In this document: piece by piece, positions 22,721-34,435 of the stretch
How the letters are laid out: the number at the start of each line of letters is the position of its first letter
Position numbering within the stretch: position 1 is the first letter of the stretch
Assembly: GCA_027704905.1 (NCBI GenBank)
Contig: JANIIK010000565.1
Coordinates: 204,501-268,500 of the forward strand
Reading direction: 5' to 3'
Length of the DNA stretch: 64,000 bases
Source of the DNA: Muraenolepis orangiensis
Taxonomy: Eukaryota > Chordata > Actinopteri > Gadiformes > Muraenolepididae
Notes under the pieces: generated by a model
What the model was told of the DNA's origin: nothing
What the model saw: the letters and a program-made list of their open reading frames with translations, nothing else
Databases searched by the model: none
Program-made: the position numbers and the translations under genes

Positions 22721-22767
22721 AACCACAGTTACTACCATCGAAACCCCTGCAGTGGAAGACCAAACAA

Positions 22768-22781
22768 GGGTTAGGGTTAGG
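22768..22781 (+). repeat. Telomeric repeat junction (GGGTTAGGGTTAGG)
   Basis: Two telomeric units sit exactly between the broken BEL element and the 3' end of PLE-A copy 2. Confidence 0.9.
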
Positions 22782-24222
22782 TTTTTGTGGTGTTTCAGTT
22801 TTGGTGGGTTTGTACCCTGTGCACTGGCTCACCATCTCCTATCCTTTCTGTCTTTTTTTCTAGACGTAAGGGGGAAAGGCAGCGGCGGTTGAGGGAAGGA
22901 GCCGAACACAGGTGGGTGGATCTTCTATATCTGTATAAATATGTATATGCATATTTACATACACACACATATACATATACCTATTTGTGTTAGAGTCCCT
23001 GCAGGGCCACGAGGGAAAATAAAGAGAGGATAAATCATGGATAATAAATAATAGCCAGGTATGGACACACCCACATACGCACACATATATAGATATCCCC
23101 ATATATATATTTATATATAAATATATTTTTTGATTGAAATGTTGGTCTGTAGAAGGGGTTAGTGGGGGAGGAAGATAAAAGTACACAAGATAAGAAGACA
23201 AAGTCAAACTGTAAGTGCAAGGTAGGAAGTGCTGGAATAAATATACAAGATCAAACTAGTGTCTGATAGATAAAACAAACGGGGGTGGATACAATTTAAA
23301 ATTCACACAATACACAAGGTCAAAAATATAAGTGCAAAATGGAAAGTGCTATAGTGAATAAAATGAGGGCAAGATGTACATAACAATAATAACAACAAAA
23401 TCAGAGAAACTGAAGGTAAAGGAATAATGTTAGTAGTGGGATAGAAAAAACCCTGGTAATAAAGAGGTAATAAATAGGTATAAGTAAAATCAAAAATACA
23501 TTGGATCCAAATATAAGTGCAAGGTAAAAGTGTTACATATAAATAAAATATGGTAAGTGCATAAGAGACGTTAAAAGCATGCATAAGAGTAAAAATCCAC
23601 ACAATAAAACATGCAAGGTCAAGACTGAAGTGCAAGATATCAAGTGCTATAGTAAAAGGTATCAAGTGCTATAGTAAAAGGTATCAAGTGCTATAGTAAA
23701 AGGTATCAAGTGCTATAGTAAAAGGTATAAAGTGCTATAGTAAAAGGTATATAATGCTGTAATAGAAGGGAAAAGCATGTTTTAATGTATATATGCATGC
23801 CAAATACAAAAAGTACACAATGGTAATAATAACAAAGGGATTAGTAGTAAATAGATCAAAGTCATCATGATGACTGAGTCAAGGGATGAAAGTAAAAGAG
23901 GTTTGGATTAATGGGCCAGTGAGAACATGGTAAATAAGGAGGTATGCGGGTTTTGAGTAAATGATAGCTAATGATTAAAACTAAATGATTATAAAATGGT
24001 GAAATAAATAATGGGTAATTGGGGATAAGTTTGTACCAGTAAATATAAATAAATCAAATCAATTTAATGTTCCATCCAACCATCAAGTACATACATAATC
24101 GCTACCATGGACCCGATATTCTGCAGAAGTCCCCTTTGAATCTGGGGTAAAAGAAACAGAAGGAAATTGAGGGGAGTCCCCTGTATTTTACTGTGGCCCC
24201 ACATCCTGGTCCAGCAAGGACC
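22782..24222 (-). other. 3' untranslated region of PLE-A copy 2
   Basis: About 1.4 kb without coding potential. The terminal segment, read on + as TTTTTGTGGTGTTTCAG next to the telomeric repeats, recurs at 35,216, 35,268 and 53,760. Inside are short tandem copies of an AAGTGCTATAGTAAAAGGTA unit (about 23,645-23,760, roughly five copies) and AAGTGCAAGGT words. Confidence 0.75.
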
Positions 24223-26590
24223 CTATTCTCTCATATTGAGGCCCATGGGGGTTAGTGTGTTCAGTTTTTTGATCCACCTGTGTTCCGCCGCCTTCCTCTG
24301 TCCATCTGACCAGCGCTCACCCATCTCCAGTCTTGTGATGCTGAGTGCTGTGACCGGGTGCTGTTGGAAGTGTTGTATAAGTAGTGTTGAGTGTGTCTTT
24401 ATGTATGGTGTATAGGTGTTGTTTGAGGCGGGTTTCTATGGGGTGTTTTGTTTCGCCAACATATCAAATGTGGCAGTGTGAGCAGGTTATGGCATAAACT
24501 ATATTACTGTCATGTAGTGTGAGGTATTGAGGGATGGGACTGGAGGTGAAGGCACGCCGGTTCAGGATGACCGCCAGCTGCCTGAAATGATGTTGGTGCA
24601 GAGAGGGGGCACTTCCGATCCGGGTGGAGAGGCGGGCCTGCACCAGAAGGTCCCGCAGGTTGGGGTTCTTCCGGTAGGCCGAGATTATGTTGTGGTTTTG
24701 AAGGGTGTTGTTGTGGTGTTGTGTGTGTGAAAGCGTGTTTCAGTTTGGAGTGTATGTGTATGATGTTATGGGTGAATGTGCTGATGAGTGGTATGATGTG
24801 TTGTGGTGGTTGGGGGTCCTGAATACTCCCCCGTCCAGAGTAAGGGTTTTCCTTGGATCTGTTGGGGAAGATCACCTGGCTCAGGGAGCTGGGTCCCCCC
24901 AGGGGGAGGCGCAAGCCCGTCGGTTCGTCGATGGAGGAGACGGGCCGGTTGGGTTAGGATTGAGGTTAGGGTAAGGAGAGGAAGGGTTAGGGTCGGGGGA
25001 AGGGGGGTTGGGGTTCGGGTGATGGGAGGGTGGATTTGAGTAAGGGTCCATGGGGGTGTGGGGTCTCAGCTCCGTCAATGTGTTGGATTTAATGTGGCGG
25101 AGGAATCGTTTGGTGTACCCCCTACCCCTTAGAACCCGGAAGAGGGTGGTGATTGCCCTCTGCATGTCAGTTCCAGTTGTGCATAGTCTGTGGAAGCGGA
25201 TGATCTGTGATTTTATGATGCCTGGGAATGTGTGTTTGGGGTGAAAGCTGGTTTTATGTAGAAGTGCATGAGTGTCCGTGGGTTTAAAAAAAATACTTGT
25301 GTGTAGATGTGTGTGGCGTGTCTGTGTGGGAAAAAAAACTATCTAAAAAATCTGTGTTGTGCATGTCGTGTATATTTAATTTTAATGGTTGGATGGTGTG
25401 TGTTGAGTGTGTATGAATATTAGAAAGTCTTCAAGACTGTGTGGCCAGACCCCGAAGATGTCGTCAAGGAACCGACAATACACCTGTGGCAGCAATGGGC
25501 ATTTTTGCAGAGCTGTGGTTTCGAAATCTGCCATGTAGATATTGGCGTAGCTGGGTGCAAATTTTTTGCCCATTGCTGTGCCGTATATTTGTAGGTAGTG
25601 TTGGTGATTGAAGGTGAAGTCGTTATTGCGGAGGTTGATGGTGAGGAGTTCCAGCAGGTGACTGTCGGGCCTTTCGGGGTCTGGGTAGCGGAGAAGTGCG
25701 GATTGGACGGCCCGCAGGCCAGCATCTATGTCAATGTTGGTGTAAAGTGAGTGTCAATGGTAAATAAGAATGCATGTGATGAAACCTGTGTCTGTCTAAG
25801 TGTATGGATGAAGTGATAGGTGTCCTTAATGTAGCTGGGGTGTTGACAGGAGAGTGGTTGCAGGTAGTGTTCAATGAATTCAGCTGATGGAGAGGATTCG
25901 CTGCCACAGTCTATGATGGGCCGTCCCGGCGGCACTAGAAAAGGGTCCGTCCAGGTCTCGGGCGCCTTGTGGATTTTGGGCAGAAGGTAAAATAATCTAT
26001 TGCGTGGTGTCTGGTCCATCTAAATATATTTTCTGTCTATGTGTAATGTATTTAAGTTTGTGTAAATCAGTAAATATGTGGCGGATTCGGTGTTGTGTGG
26101 CCAATTGGAGGGATTGCTGTATGGGTCTGTAATGGAGTGTGTTTGAGAGTTGTCTGTTGGCCTCTAAGAGGTATTGTTGTGTATCTAAAATGACTATTGT
26201 AGAGCCTTTGTCGGCGGGTTTAATGACTGTTTGTACTTACGAAGATGTACGAAGAGGGCTGCATGTTCTGTGTGATTAATGTTGGATGTAGTTGAAATGT
26301 TGGGTGAGTGGTTATGTGTATGTTATGACGGATGAGAGTGGGGAGGTTGTCCCATAAGGCGCCCGCAGGTGGTTCCCAGTTGGACGGTCCCTGAAAAGGT
26401 GGGATAGGCCCGCCGGGGTGGTGGTGGAAGAATTCAATGAGTTTGAGTGAGCGGTTCTATTTGTGAATGTCTCTCAGGAATTGAGGTTTGTCTGAGAGGT
26501 TAGGGGTGGGGATAAAGTTGAGGCCCCTCTCCAGCAGCTGAGTCTCGGTGTGGGAGAGGTGGAAGATGGTGGATAGGTTTAGGATGCTTG
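24223..26590 (-). pseudogene. PLE-A copy 2 ORF2: reverse transcriptase + GIY-YIG endonuclease, broken
   Basis: Sense order: LLERGLNFIPTPNLSDK (about 26,500), LLPKIHKAPETWT and PGRPIIDCGSESSPSAEF (about 25,900-26,000), MGKKFAPSYANIYMADFE (about 25,550), CRFLDDIFGVWPHS (about 25,450), KRFLRHIKSNTLTELR (about 25,100), a short PNPNP-type linker, LRDLLV-like sequence and GIY-YIG NIVYAITCSHC (about 24,480). The key RT residues (YLDD-type box as FLDD) remain readable, but several frameshifts split the frame. The product would copy its RNA at a nicked or exposed DNA end; that is family knowledge, not shown here. Confidence 0.8.
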
Positions 26591-26629
26591 GTTGGGGGGG
26601 GGGGGGGGGACTTCGCCCCTCCCCTATTT

Positions 26630-28640
26630 GAACTGTTCCACCCAGTGCTGTAGAATGTGTGTGTGTGGCGGTCTGTGGTGTCCAGTGTATGTTGTCCTGA
26701 GTTGTGTGAAATTGGGAGTTATGAATTTCAAATAGTGGGTTGTCGTGTGTGGATATGTATGCATTAATATATTATAATGTGGACTGGTGGGGTGCATTTA
26801 GATAGTGTGAGAAGTTGATGATGGGGACATAGATGGTGGCCTGCGGGTACTTCTCCCACGCCTTCCGGTGTAGTGAACGGAGTTGGCCCACCGCCGTCTC
26901 CCGTTCCTGCTCCCTGTTGTTGAGGCCCAGAGACAGCACAACTATTTTGGTGTTGGGGTTAACTGGGCTTTTATTGAGGACGTGGGTGATGTGAAGGAAG
27001 TTGGCGCCAGCGTAACTGTCTATTTGAATATTGGAGTGTGTGTGAGGAGGGATCCGACTCAGGTTGGAGTCACCAATGATCGCTACGGGTTTGGTGGAGT
27101 CAATGGTCCAATCCCTGGTCTTATACCACGTAGGATCATGTCTATGGATTTGGTATTTTGTGTTAGGTGTCGGGTCGGTTGGTGTTTGGCTCGGCCGGTT
27201 GCTCTTGGGAGTTGGTAAGAGAGGGCTTAAACGGGCCGAGCTTAAGACATGTTGAAGACGGATCTGGGCGGAAAGGTGGGGGGCTATTTGGCCGGACTGG
27301 TTGGATGGTGGAGTAGGCCTGATGTTTGGGGTGGCTTCAGATTGTAGTTGCATTATGGGGTGTGTCCCTTTTTGTGCATCCATCATCATTTTATTAGCCA
27401 GTTTGGGTCTTAATGCTTTATATGGACCAGTCCGGGTCTGTGGTAGGAGTCGTGTTTGTTGGAAGGATCTGTGGGGTGAGAGACAGGGTGAGTGGGAGGT
27501 GGACTGGGGTCGTCCGCAGATTCAATGGAAGGTGACATGAGGGTGGCTATGTGACTGAGTTTATGTTGAATTGTGGGGGTGTGTGTGGGTGCCGGTTGTG
27601 CCGTCTCTAGGCTGGAGATGAGTGAGCACTGGGGGAGGACAGTGGGCCACGGAGTGTCTGGGTGGTTGTGTGGAGGACCTGGGCCTCCACCTGGATCGTC
27701 CTGCCAGTCGGGGGTCCGAGCCTGGTGTGGGAGGAGGTACCTGGGGGATGGGAGTGGGGATCAGGGGTGGGAAATCCTCTGTGCTGGGTCTATGGGTGAC
27801 TGGATCCGTTCGGGTGGATGGGGTGTCGGTTGGCAGGGTTCTGGTTGGGACGTTGTGGTAGGTGATGGGTCGAGCTGTGGAAGGGAGGGTCAAGGTGTTG
27901 CGGTATGGATGTCTCCTCTCCCGAGGTGCTCTGGGGGGCAGCCCAGTGGCTGAGTGGCTCTGGAGGTGTTTTGACAGGTTGGGTAGGGTGGGTGGGGTGG
28001 GGGAGAGTGAGGGCTGAGGTTTCTGGAGGTAGTTGGGGGGGGGGGTCCGAGGAGGGGGGAGGGAGGGGAGGTATGAGAAGGGGGGGTAGGGGGTCTAGGG
28101 GGTGGTAGGGAGGGTTCATGGCCCGGGGTGGTCAGTAGTGTGTGTGCCTCTGAGTGTGGCAGGCCGGAATCGGTGCTGGTAACGGGTGCGTGCCCACCTC
28201 GCAGCCACCTCAAAAGTGCCACCCTCAAAAGCAAAGCCTGTGGGGAGGAGGTCTTGCAGGAGGGAGTCATAGTGTTCTTTCAGGATGGCCATGTTCTGTT
28301 TTAACCAGTTGTCCGTGTTTTGCCTCACTTTCTGATGTGTGGAGAGGTTTGGTGAAGCAGGTTTGATGAACTCTGTTAATTTGTTCACTTGTCTCATCAT
28401 TCCCATTGGAGGGGTGTGAGTGGTGATGGCATGGGATATGATGTAATGATGGTGTATGGCTTGAATGATCTTGAAATATATCTTGGTGATGTGAGTGGGG
28501 GTGGGTTGTGTGTGATGGATGCTTTAGGATTGTGCTGGGATGCCTGTGTGTTGTGTGTATGTGTAGCCATATGTGTGTTTGTGTGTGTGTCTGTGTTGAG
28601 GTGGGTTAGAGGTGCAAATCTGGAGCCTGGATAAGTCATG
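26630..28640 (-). pseudogene. PLE-A copy 2 ORF1: conserved N-domain, Pro-rich linker, SGNH hydrolase
   Basis: Sense order: IYFKIIQAIHH (about 28,470), GMMRQVNKLTEFIKPASPN (about 28,390), NMAILKEHYDSLL (about 28,290), and ARWARTRYQHRF (about 28,190). A proline-rich linker (about 28,120-27,390) follows, then AIIGDSNLSRIP (about 27,080), DSYAGANF, VVLSLGLNN (about 26,950) and DNIHWT (about 26,690). The SGNH blocks I, II, III and V are all recognisable, though block II has FPGA/YPGA changed to YAGA. The N-domain aligns by eye with families B and C. Frame breaks lie in the linker. A donor-like GGGTAAGA near 28,850 hints at an upstream spliced exon (MGSFFGLHLNEH), which is speculative. Confidence 0.75.
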
Positions 28641-29215
28641 ATAACACACTAGACCAATGAAATCTGGAACCAAGTTAGATATGTGTAGAAATAAGAATAA
28701 GAGGGTCTGAAACAGAACAGGACCTGTGAGAAAAATGGAAGTGGGGGTTAAGAAAGGAAGAAAATAAATAGGATTGAAAAGACAAGAAATATAGTGTATA
28801 TGGTAAAAGTTCTGGAATAAGAAAAGCAGGGGGTTGGGGTGAGTCTTTCTTACCCCAGAGTCAGCAGGGCCAGGGATTGACCAGACCAGAGTTAAGTTTG
28901 TGAGGCCTGGTTTGAGGCCTAGGAGGCCTTTGTTGATGAGGTCCTTTTTGTCCTTTTGGGTCCGGTGTTCATTCAAGTGTAATCCAAAAAAGGAACCCAA
29001 GGTAAGCGCTTACCCTCCCCAGTTTAAAACAAATGGTAAAAGAGAAAGGGGTAAAAAGAGAAGAGAGGGATCAAGTGGTCAAGATTGACCAAGTAAAAGC
29101 AGAGAAAGAATATCACATAAAAAACTTAGTTCCCTGGAAGTCCGGTCTAGAAGTTAAAAGAGTAAAAATACATTTTAAAGGTTTTAAAAGTGGGATTAAA
29201 AAAAGGGAGAGAGAG
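28641..29215 (-). other. 5' region of PLE-A copy 2
   Basis: Untranslated or weakly coding leader between ORF1 and the hammerhead-like motif. It contains a minus-strand frame starting MGSFFGLHLNEHRTQ at about 29,000. Confidence 0.45.
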
Positions 29216-29253
29216 GCCTAACGTTTCGTGGGGTTTTCCACTTCTTCAGAGGC
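29216..29253 (-). ncRNA. Hammerhead-ribozyme-like motif, PLE-A
   Basis: On the minus strand: GCCU, then CUGAAGA, one A, helix II GUGG/CCAC, GAAA, CGUU, then AGGC. GCCU and AGGC pair as helix I, and ACGU would give a minimal two-pair helix III with cleavage after the second U. The CUGANGA and GAAA core and the order of helices fit a type I hammerhead of the minimal kind reported in Penelope-like elements. The extra A before helix II departs from the textbook core. Confidence 0.6.
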
Positions 29254-29341
29254 AAGAGCATGTGCCTTGGGGCATTTAAAATGTTTGTAGGAGGAGCCTA
29301 ATTAGTGGGGGGTATGGGGTTGTGGTGGGGGGGGGGGTGAG

Positions 29342-29527
29342 TGTTACAGGGTGGTTTAGGCTAGGTTGCAGCTCCACCCTGTGGATGTATTGTGCCTGTG
29401 ATATATATATATATATACATATATATACATATACATACATATATATACACATACATACATACATATGTATATATGTGTATGTGTATGTGTGTGTATATGT
29501 GTATGTATGTGTATATATATATGTATG

Positions 29528-29570
<43 letters not shown>

Positions 29571-30043
29571 ATATATATATATGTATGTGTATATATATAT
29601 ATATGTATGTGTATATATATATATGTGTATATATATATATGTGTATATATATATATGTATATATATATGTATATGTGTATATGTATATATGTGTATATAT
29701 ATGTGTATATATATATATATGTATATATGTGTATATATATATATATGTATATATGTGTATATATATATATATGTATATATGTGTATATATATATATATGT
29801 ATATATGTATATATGTGTATATATATATATATATGTATATGTGTATATATATATATGTGTATATATATATATGTGTATATATATATATGTATATGTGTAT
29901 ATGTATATGTGTATATGTATATGTGTATATGTACACTCACGTGACTATACCTCAGTTGTATGATTGCCTGCTCACTGTGAATACACGGCGTTGAGACACA
30001 GCCTGACTTGCCTTGTTTATTAATGCACCTACATCTACAAACA
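29342..30043 (+). repeat. gypsy-1 5' LTR, swollen by a (TA/TG)n microsatellite
   Basis: 702 bases, against 201 in the 3' LTR. The excess is a TATATG/TGTATA microsatellite at about 29,400-29,930. The unique right part (CTCAGTTGTATGATTGCC to CTACAAACA) matches the 3' LTR closely. Isoleucine/tyrosine frames here are repeat artefacts. Confidence 0.93.
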
Positions 30044-30177
30044 TGGTGTCAGAAGCTCAAATAGGACCCAGCAGTGGACTGCATGCTACTGTCCGTCGCT
30101 GAGACAGTGTGTTTATTTGTTTTGGTGAGGTTTAGCAGTTTCAGTTAGCCTGTTAGCATTAGCGTCGCGTTGGAACA

Positions 30178-31071
30178 ATGGCATCCAGCATCCCACCTCC
30201 GGAGCCTATGAAGATGGCGGGGGACATCCACGGCAACTGGGCCAGCTTTCGAGCAGAATTTGAGGATTATCTGCTTGCGACCGGGCTCAGCGAGAAAGAA
30301 AAGCCGGTACAAGCAGCTGCGCTCAGGAGGCTAATGGGGAACGACTGCCGCCATGTTTACAAACACAACCTGGGACTCACCGCGGACCAACAAAAAGATG
30401 CGGGTGCTATACTGGTGGCACTGGAGCAATACTTCACACCCGCAAAGAACGTCATCTTTGAGAGGTACGTTTTTGGCAACCTTAAACAAGAGGATGGAGA
30501 GCTCTTGGATGCGTTTGCTACCAGGCTGAGGGAAAAGGCTGCCTCTTGTGAATATGGAGCTATAAAAGATGAACTCATAAGGGACAGGCTTGTTCTCGGG
30601 ATAACTGACGAGGGTGCTAGACGTCGTTTACTAAGGGAAAATGACCTTAAATTGGACGAGGCCATTAAAATTTGCCGTGCAGCCGAGGTCATGGACAGCA
30701 AGTTAAAAACCATGTCACTGGGCAGCTCTGGACCTGGGGACAGCATTAATGCCACACAAGGACAGCGATATGGACGGAGGTCTGACAGCAGGCCATCCGA
30801 GTCCACCAACACATCTGCACAACCACAGAGCATGAGAGACGCTGGCGAATGCAAGTACTGTGGCACACGACACAAACATGGGCGGGACCTGTGCCCTGCT
30901 TTTGGTAAATCGTGCCGCTCGTGTGGCACTGCTAACCATTTTGCAAAAGTATGCATGAAAAGAGGCCAGCAGGCACGCCAGTTGAATGCTGTGGATGTTG
31001 CCCGTTGCCAGGGGAACTGGAGGACAGCGATGGGAGAGACGTGTACACAGCGGAGAGCGTGGGGGCTGTGA
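30178..31071 (+). CDS. gypsy-1 Gag polyprotein, 297 aa
   Basis: This Gag forms the virus-like particle that packages the element RNA. The capsid-like part has MAGDIHGNWASFRAEFEDYL, QYFTPAKNVIFERY, LREKAASCEYGAIKDELIRD and LVLGITDEG (residues about 12-145). Near the C terminus (about 229-263) lie two cysteine knuckles; the second, CRSCGTANHFAKVC, is a canonical CX2CX4HX4C nucleic-acid-binding knuckle. The frame is open from ATG 30,178. The protease frame continues in another phase just downstream, as in many Gypsy elements. The intact frame suggests fairly recent activity, although pol is broken. Confidence 0.85.
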   Translation: MASSIPPPEPMKMAGDIHGNWASFRAEFEDYLLATGLSEKEKPVQAAALRRLMGNDCRHVYKHNLGLTADQQKDAGAILVALEQYFTPAKNVIFERYVFGNLKQEDGELLDAFATRLREKAASCEYGAIKDELIRDRLVLGITDEGARRRLLRENDLKLDEAIKICRAAEVMDSKLKTMSLGSSGPGDSINATQGQRYGRRSDSRPSESTNTSAQPQSMRDAGECKYCGTRHKHGRDLCPAFGKSCRSCGTANHFAKVCMKRGQQARQLNAVDVARCQGNWRTAMGETCTQRRAWGL

Positions 31072-33768
31072 ACAGGTGCCAGCTCGACTCTGGAGCCACT
31101 TGCAATGTGATGAGCATCAAGGACAAGACGAGACTGGCGCCTAGAACGCTCTTCTGAAGTCTCACCAGATTAAAACTATACAACAGTGAGTGGATGAGCT
31201 CATTAGGTGTGTACAGCACACAATGCGTCATTAGGGGTAAGACGCACAGACTGGACTTTGAGATTGTGCATACTGGCCAGAGGCCCTTGCTTTCGGGTGA
31301 GACATGTGAGAGACTTGGTCTGATACGCTTCACCATTCCTGAGGAGCTGAATAAGGTGGAGCACTGCAGGAAGGGAGACCTGACCAAGGAGTGTCTTGTC
31401 AGCACCTACCATGACGTGTTCACCAGCCCTGATATTCACTTTGAGCTGGACAGCACTGTGGCACCGGTGCAGTGTGCTCCCAGGAACGTTCCAGTGGCCC
31501 TCAAGGCAGCTGTTAAGGCTCAGCTTGATCAATATGAAGAGGAGGGACACTTGACCACAGTCACTCAACCCACGGACTGGATTAGCAATCCAGTCATAGT
31601 GAAAAAGCCAGACAAATTGAGACTATGCATTGACCCGAAGCCTCTCAACCGTGCTCTGAAACGGTCCCACTACCTTATGCCCACTTTAGATGACGTGTTG
31701 TATAAGCTGCCGAAGGCACGTATATTCACCCTGGTGGATGCACGTGATGCATTCCTGCAGTGCCGCTTGGATGAAGAAAGCAGCCTGATGACAACATTCT
31801 GGACACCGTGGGGTAGGAAACGCTGGCTGAAACTCCCTTTCGGTGTGTCCGTTGCCCCGGAGCTGTATCAAAGGAAGCAGCATGAGCTGCTGGCCGGTTT
31901 GACAGGGATTGAGCCCATAGCCGATGACATTCTTATAGTCTGCTGTGGGGACAGAGGATGAGGCCAATCGCGACCATGACACAAACCTCATCGCTCTGAT
32001 GGACAGATGCAGGGAAGTAAAGCTGAGACTGGGCCTGAAAAAGCTGCAGTTCCGAGTGAAGGAGGTCCGCTTCCACGGCCACATACTGTCCGCGGAGGGC
32101 CTCAAGGCTGACCCTGACAAGGTCAGGGCGGTTCTGGACATGCCAAACCCCACAGACGCAAAAGGGGTCCAGTGGCGTGTCGGATTTGGGAACTATCTGT
32201 CCAGATTCATGCCACGCTTGTCAGCGGTATGTGAGCCGCTGAGGAGACTGCTGGACAAGGATGTGATGTGGCACTGGCTGCCCAAACATGATGCCGCCAT
32301 GAAGGAAATCAAGGCACTGGTCACGGCGGTGCCAGTCCTAAGGTACTATGACGTCCGCAAGCCAGTCACCGTACACAGCGACTCCAGTCAGGCGGGTCTG
32401 GGCTGCTGCTTGCTTCAAGGGGGACAGCCTGTCGCATTCGCCTCCCGGGCATTGACCCAAACAGAGCAAAATTACGCACAGATTGAAAAGGAGTGCCTGA
32501 GCATCGTATTCGCCTGCCAACGCTTCCACTACTACCTATATGGGAGGGGTGATGTGACTGCAGAGACCGACCACCGCCCGCTGGTGTCTATCTTCACCAA
32601 GCCCCCTCAGTGCGCCAAAGCGCCTTCAGAGCATGCTCCTCACACTTCAGAACTACTGCCTTGCGGTGGTATACAAGCCAGGCCCTGAAATGTACATAAG
32701 TGACACGCTCAGCAGAGCCACCACCCCGCCACAGAGAACAGACACACTGTACCAACGTGAAATGGTCTGCAGCATGCAGCAGGAGCAGTGTGACACGGCG
32801 GCCATTCAGCAGACAGACTATTTAAATGTCAGCAGCCAACGCCTGGCACAGATTCGGACACACACTGAGGAGGATGTGTGTCTTCAAACACTTAAGTCAG
32901 TCGTGCTGGAGGGATGGCCAGAACACAAGAGGAGACCCCTGTAGCCGTCAGGGACTACTGGGCCATCAGAGATGAGATAAGTGCACAGGATGGCGTGCTC
33001 TTCAGGAGTCAGCGCGTCATCATTCCAAAAGCTATGCGTCCGGAAATGCTGAGACGGATCCACTACAACCACGTGGGGGGCGAGGCGTGCTACAGGCAGG
33101 CCCGTGATACACTTTACTGGCCCGGTATGCAAGGGGAAGTCAAGGATTATGTGCAAAAGTGCTCTGTGTGCAATGAGTATGCACACGAACAACAGAAAGA
33201 GACGATGATGTCACACCCGCTCCCCACACGTCCCTGGCAGCTAGTAAGCATGGATCTGTACAGCTACGCAGCACAGAACTTCTTGCTCGTGGTGGACCAT
33301 TATTCTGACTTTTGGGAGATCGACCTGCTCCCTGACCTATCAGCGGACACCACGATCCGTAGATGCAAGGCACAGTTTGCACGCTACGGTGTCCCAGACA
33401 GGGCCATTTCTGATGGTGGAGGCCAGTTTGCCGGTGGAGAGTTCCGGGCGTTTGCGAGAGAGTGGGGTTTTGAGCATGTCATGTCCTCACCGAGGCACCC
33501 AAAGGCCAACGGCAAAGCGGAGTCAGCAGTGAAAATTGTAAAGAGCCTGTGCAGAAGGGCAGACCGTGCCAAAGAGGACCCCTGGAGGGCCATATTGCAT
33601 TGGAGAAATACGCCCACTGAGGGTATGCATTGCAGCCCAGCACAGCGGCTTATGTCGCGGAGACTGAGAACCCTTCTCCCTGTGGCCGACCAGCTACTGG
33701 TGCCTCAGGTCGTCACGGGTGTTCCTGACAAGCTGAAAGTGAAACATCAAGCAGCAAAGCTGACATGA
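30990..33768 (+). pseudogene. gypsy-1 Pol: protease, RT, RNase H, integrase, with frameshifts
   Basis: Order: aspartic protease CQLDSGATCNVM (about 31,080); RT with RLCIDPKPLNRAL, FTLVDARDAFLQ, LPFGVSVAPELYQ, and ADDILIV (about 31,925); RNase H with VTVHSDSSQAGLG, FASRALTQTEQNYAQIEKE (about 32,450), and TDHRPLV; integrase zinc site (HYNH...CSVC, about 33,060-33,170) and core (SMDLYSYAAQ, SDGGGQFAGGEF, PKANGKAESAVK). The phase changes near 31,150, 31,950, 32,625 and 32,930, each fixable by one or two bases, so few lesions separate it from function. Reverse transcription and integration are family roles. Confidence 0.85.
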
Positions 33769-34421
33769 CAGATCTGCCAAGGATCTGCCGGAGCTGAACG
33801 TCGGCCAGCCCATATGGATGAAGCCACTCCCAGGAGACAGGACGGGCCGATGGAGGAGAGGTGTGTGCCTTCAGCAGTTGGGACTTCGGTCCTATCTGGT
33901 CGGTGTGGAGGGGACCACGTATCGTAGCAACAGGGTTGATCTTCGACCAGCAGAGGCGGCCCTTCTCCAGCCGTCAGTTCTCCCAGAATCGGCCCCGGAG
34001 CAGCCTGCGAGTGGGGGGAGCGTCAGAGAGGTCGTCGGCATCCCCGAGGAGTCTCCAAGGCCATCACCCCCGAGGTCGTCGCGGTCTTCCCCGCAGACTG
34101 GGGACACACCATGCTGTGAGGTACAGGGCCGTGCCTTCTCCTGGAGCGGACGGCTGATTAGACCTCCTGACAGACTTGACCACACACGCACACGCACACG
34201 CTTGGACAGTGCGCATTCAAACACACATGGACGATAAAGAGTGGAGAGATTGTAAAACAAATGTGATTGATTGTTCTGAGTTTATTGCTGATGTGTTCTG
34301 ATCCGGCTATTATTGAAGTGTCTCTGCTATGTGCACTATTTGTTGTTGAAATCATTTGATTAATGTTCTGATTGAAGGTCAACAGTTTAATGGCAGTATT
34401 GATCCTGTGTTGTTACTTAAC
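33769..34421 (+). other. gypsy-1 3' internal region
   Basis: It holds the tail of Pol (frame 33,818-34,237, proline/serine-rich, no chromodomain seen) and then untranslated sequence up to the polypurine tract at 34,422-34,435. Confidence 0.5.
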
Positions 34422-34435
34422 AAAAGGAAGGGAGA

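Larger units (their letters stand above)
19598..22767 (+). mobile_element. BEL/Pao LTR retrotransposon, 3'-truncated, inserted in gypsy-2 gag
   Basis: The 5' LTR (19,598-19,979; TGTTGGAGCC...CTCTACA) follows a 5-base AGTAA at 19,593-19,597. The same LTR with AGTAA on both sides occurs in gypsy-2 copy 2 (35,985-36,245), which confirms the insertion point. An internal leader and gag follow. The element stops without pol, env or 3' LTR at 22,767, where telomeric repeats begin. Confidence 0.75.
22782..29341 (-). mobile_element. Penelope-like element family A, copy 2 (full 3' end; split by gypsy-1)
   Basis: The sense strand is minus. The 3' end abuts telomeric repeats at 22,781. Order in sense: 5' region with hammerhead-like motif (29,216-29,253), ORF1 (about 28,900-26,630), ORF2 RT/GIY-YIG (about 26,590-24,223), then an about 1.4-kb 3' region. 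A Gypsy element inserted at 29,341/29,342, and the 5' part resumes at 34,642. Frameshifts in both ORFs indicate an inactive copy. Confidence 0.85.

Noticed and set aside
26640..28640. SGNH ORF1 as part of an L2/CR1 LINE rather than a PLE
   Set aside because: The esterase frame is followed each time by a Penelope RT in the same strand and order in families A, B and C, and no LINE RT is linked to it. The one L2 piece (17,679-18,300) is on the opposite strand and is an insertion.
29322..29994. Large isoleucine/tyrosine/valine frames on both strands
   Set aside because: Read-through of TA/TG microsatellite in the gypsy-1 5' LTR; the same applies to 6797-7197 and 13,311-13,505.
30990..33768. Programmed frameshifts as the explanation for all gypsy-1 pol breaks
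   Set aside because: There are at least four phase changes at unrelated places; ordinary indels or sequencing errors explain them better. Only the gag/pro junction could be programmed.
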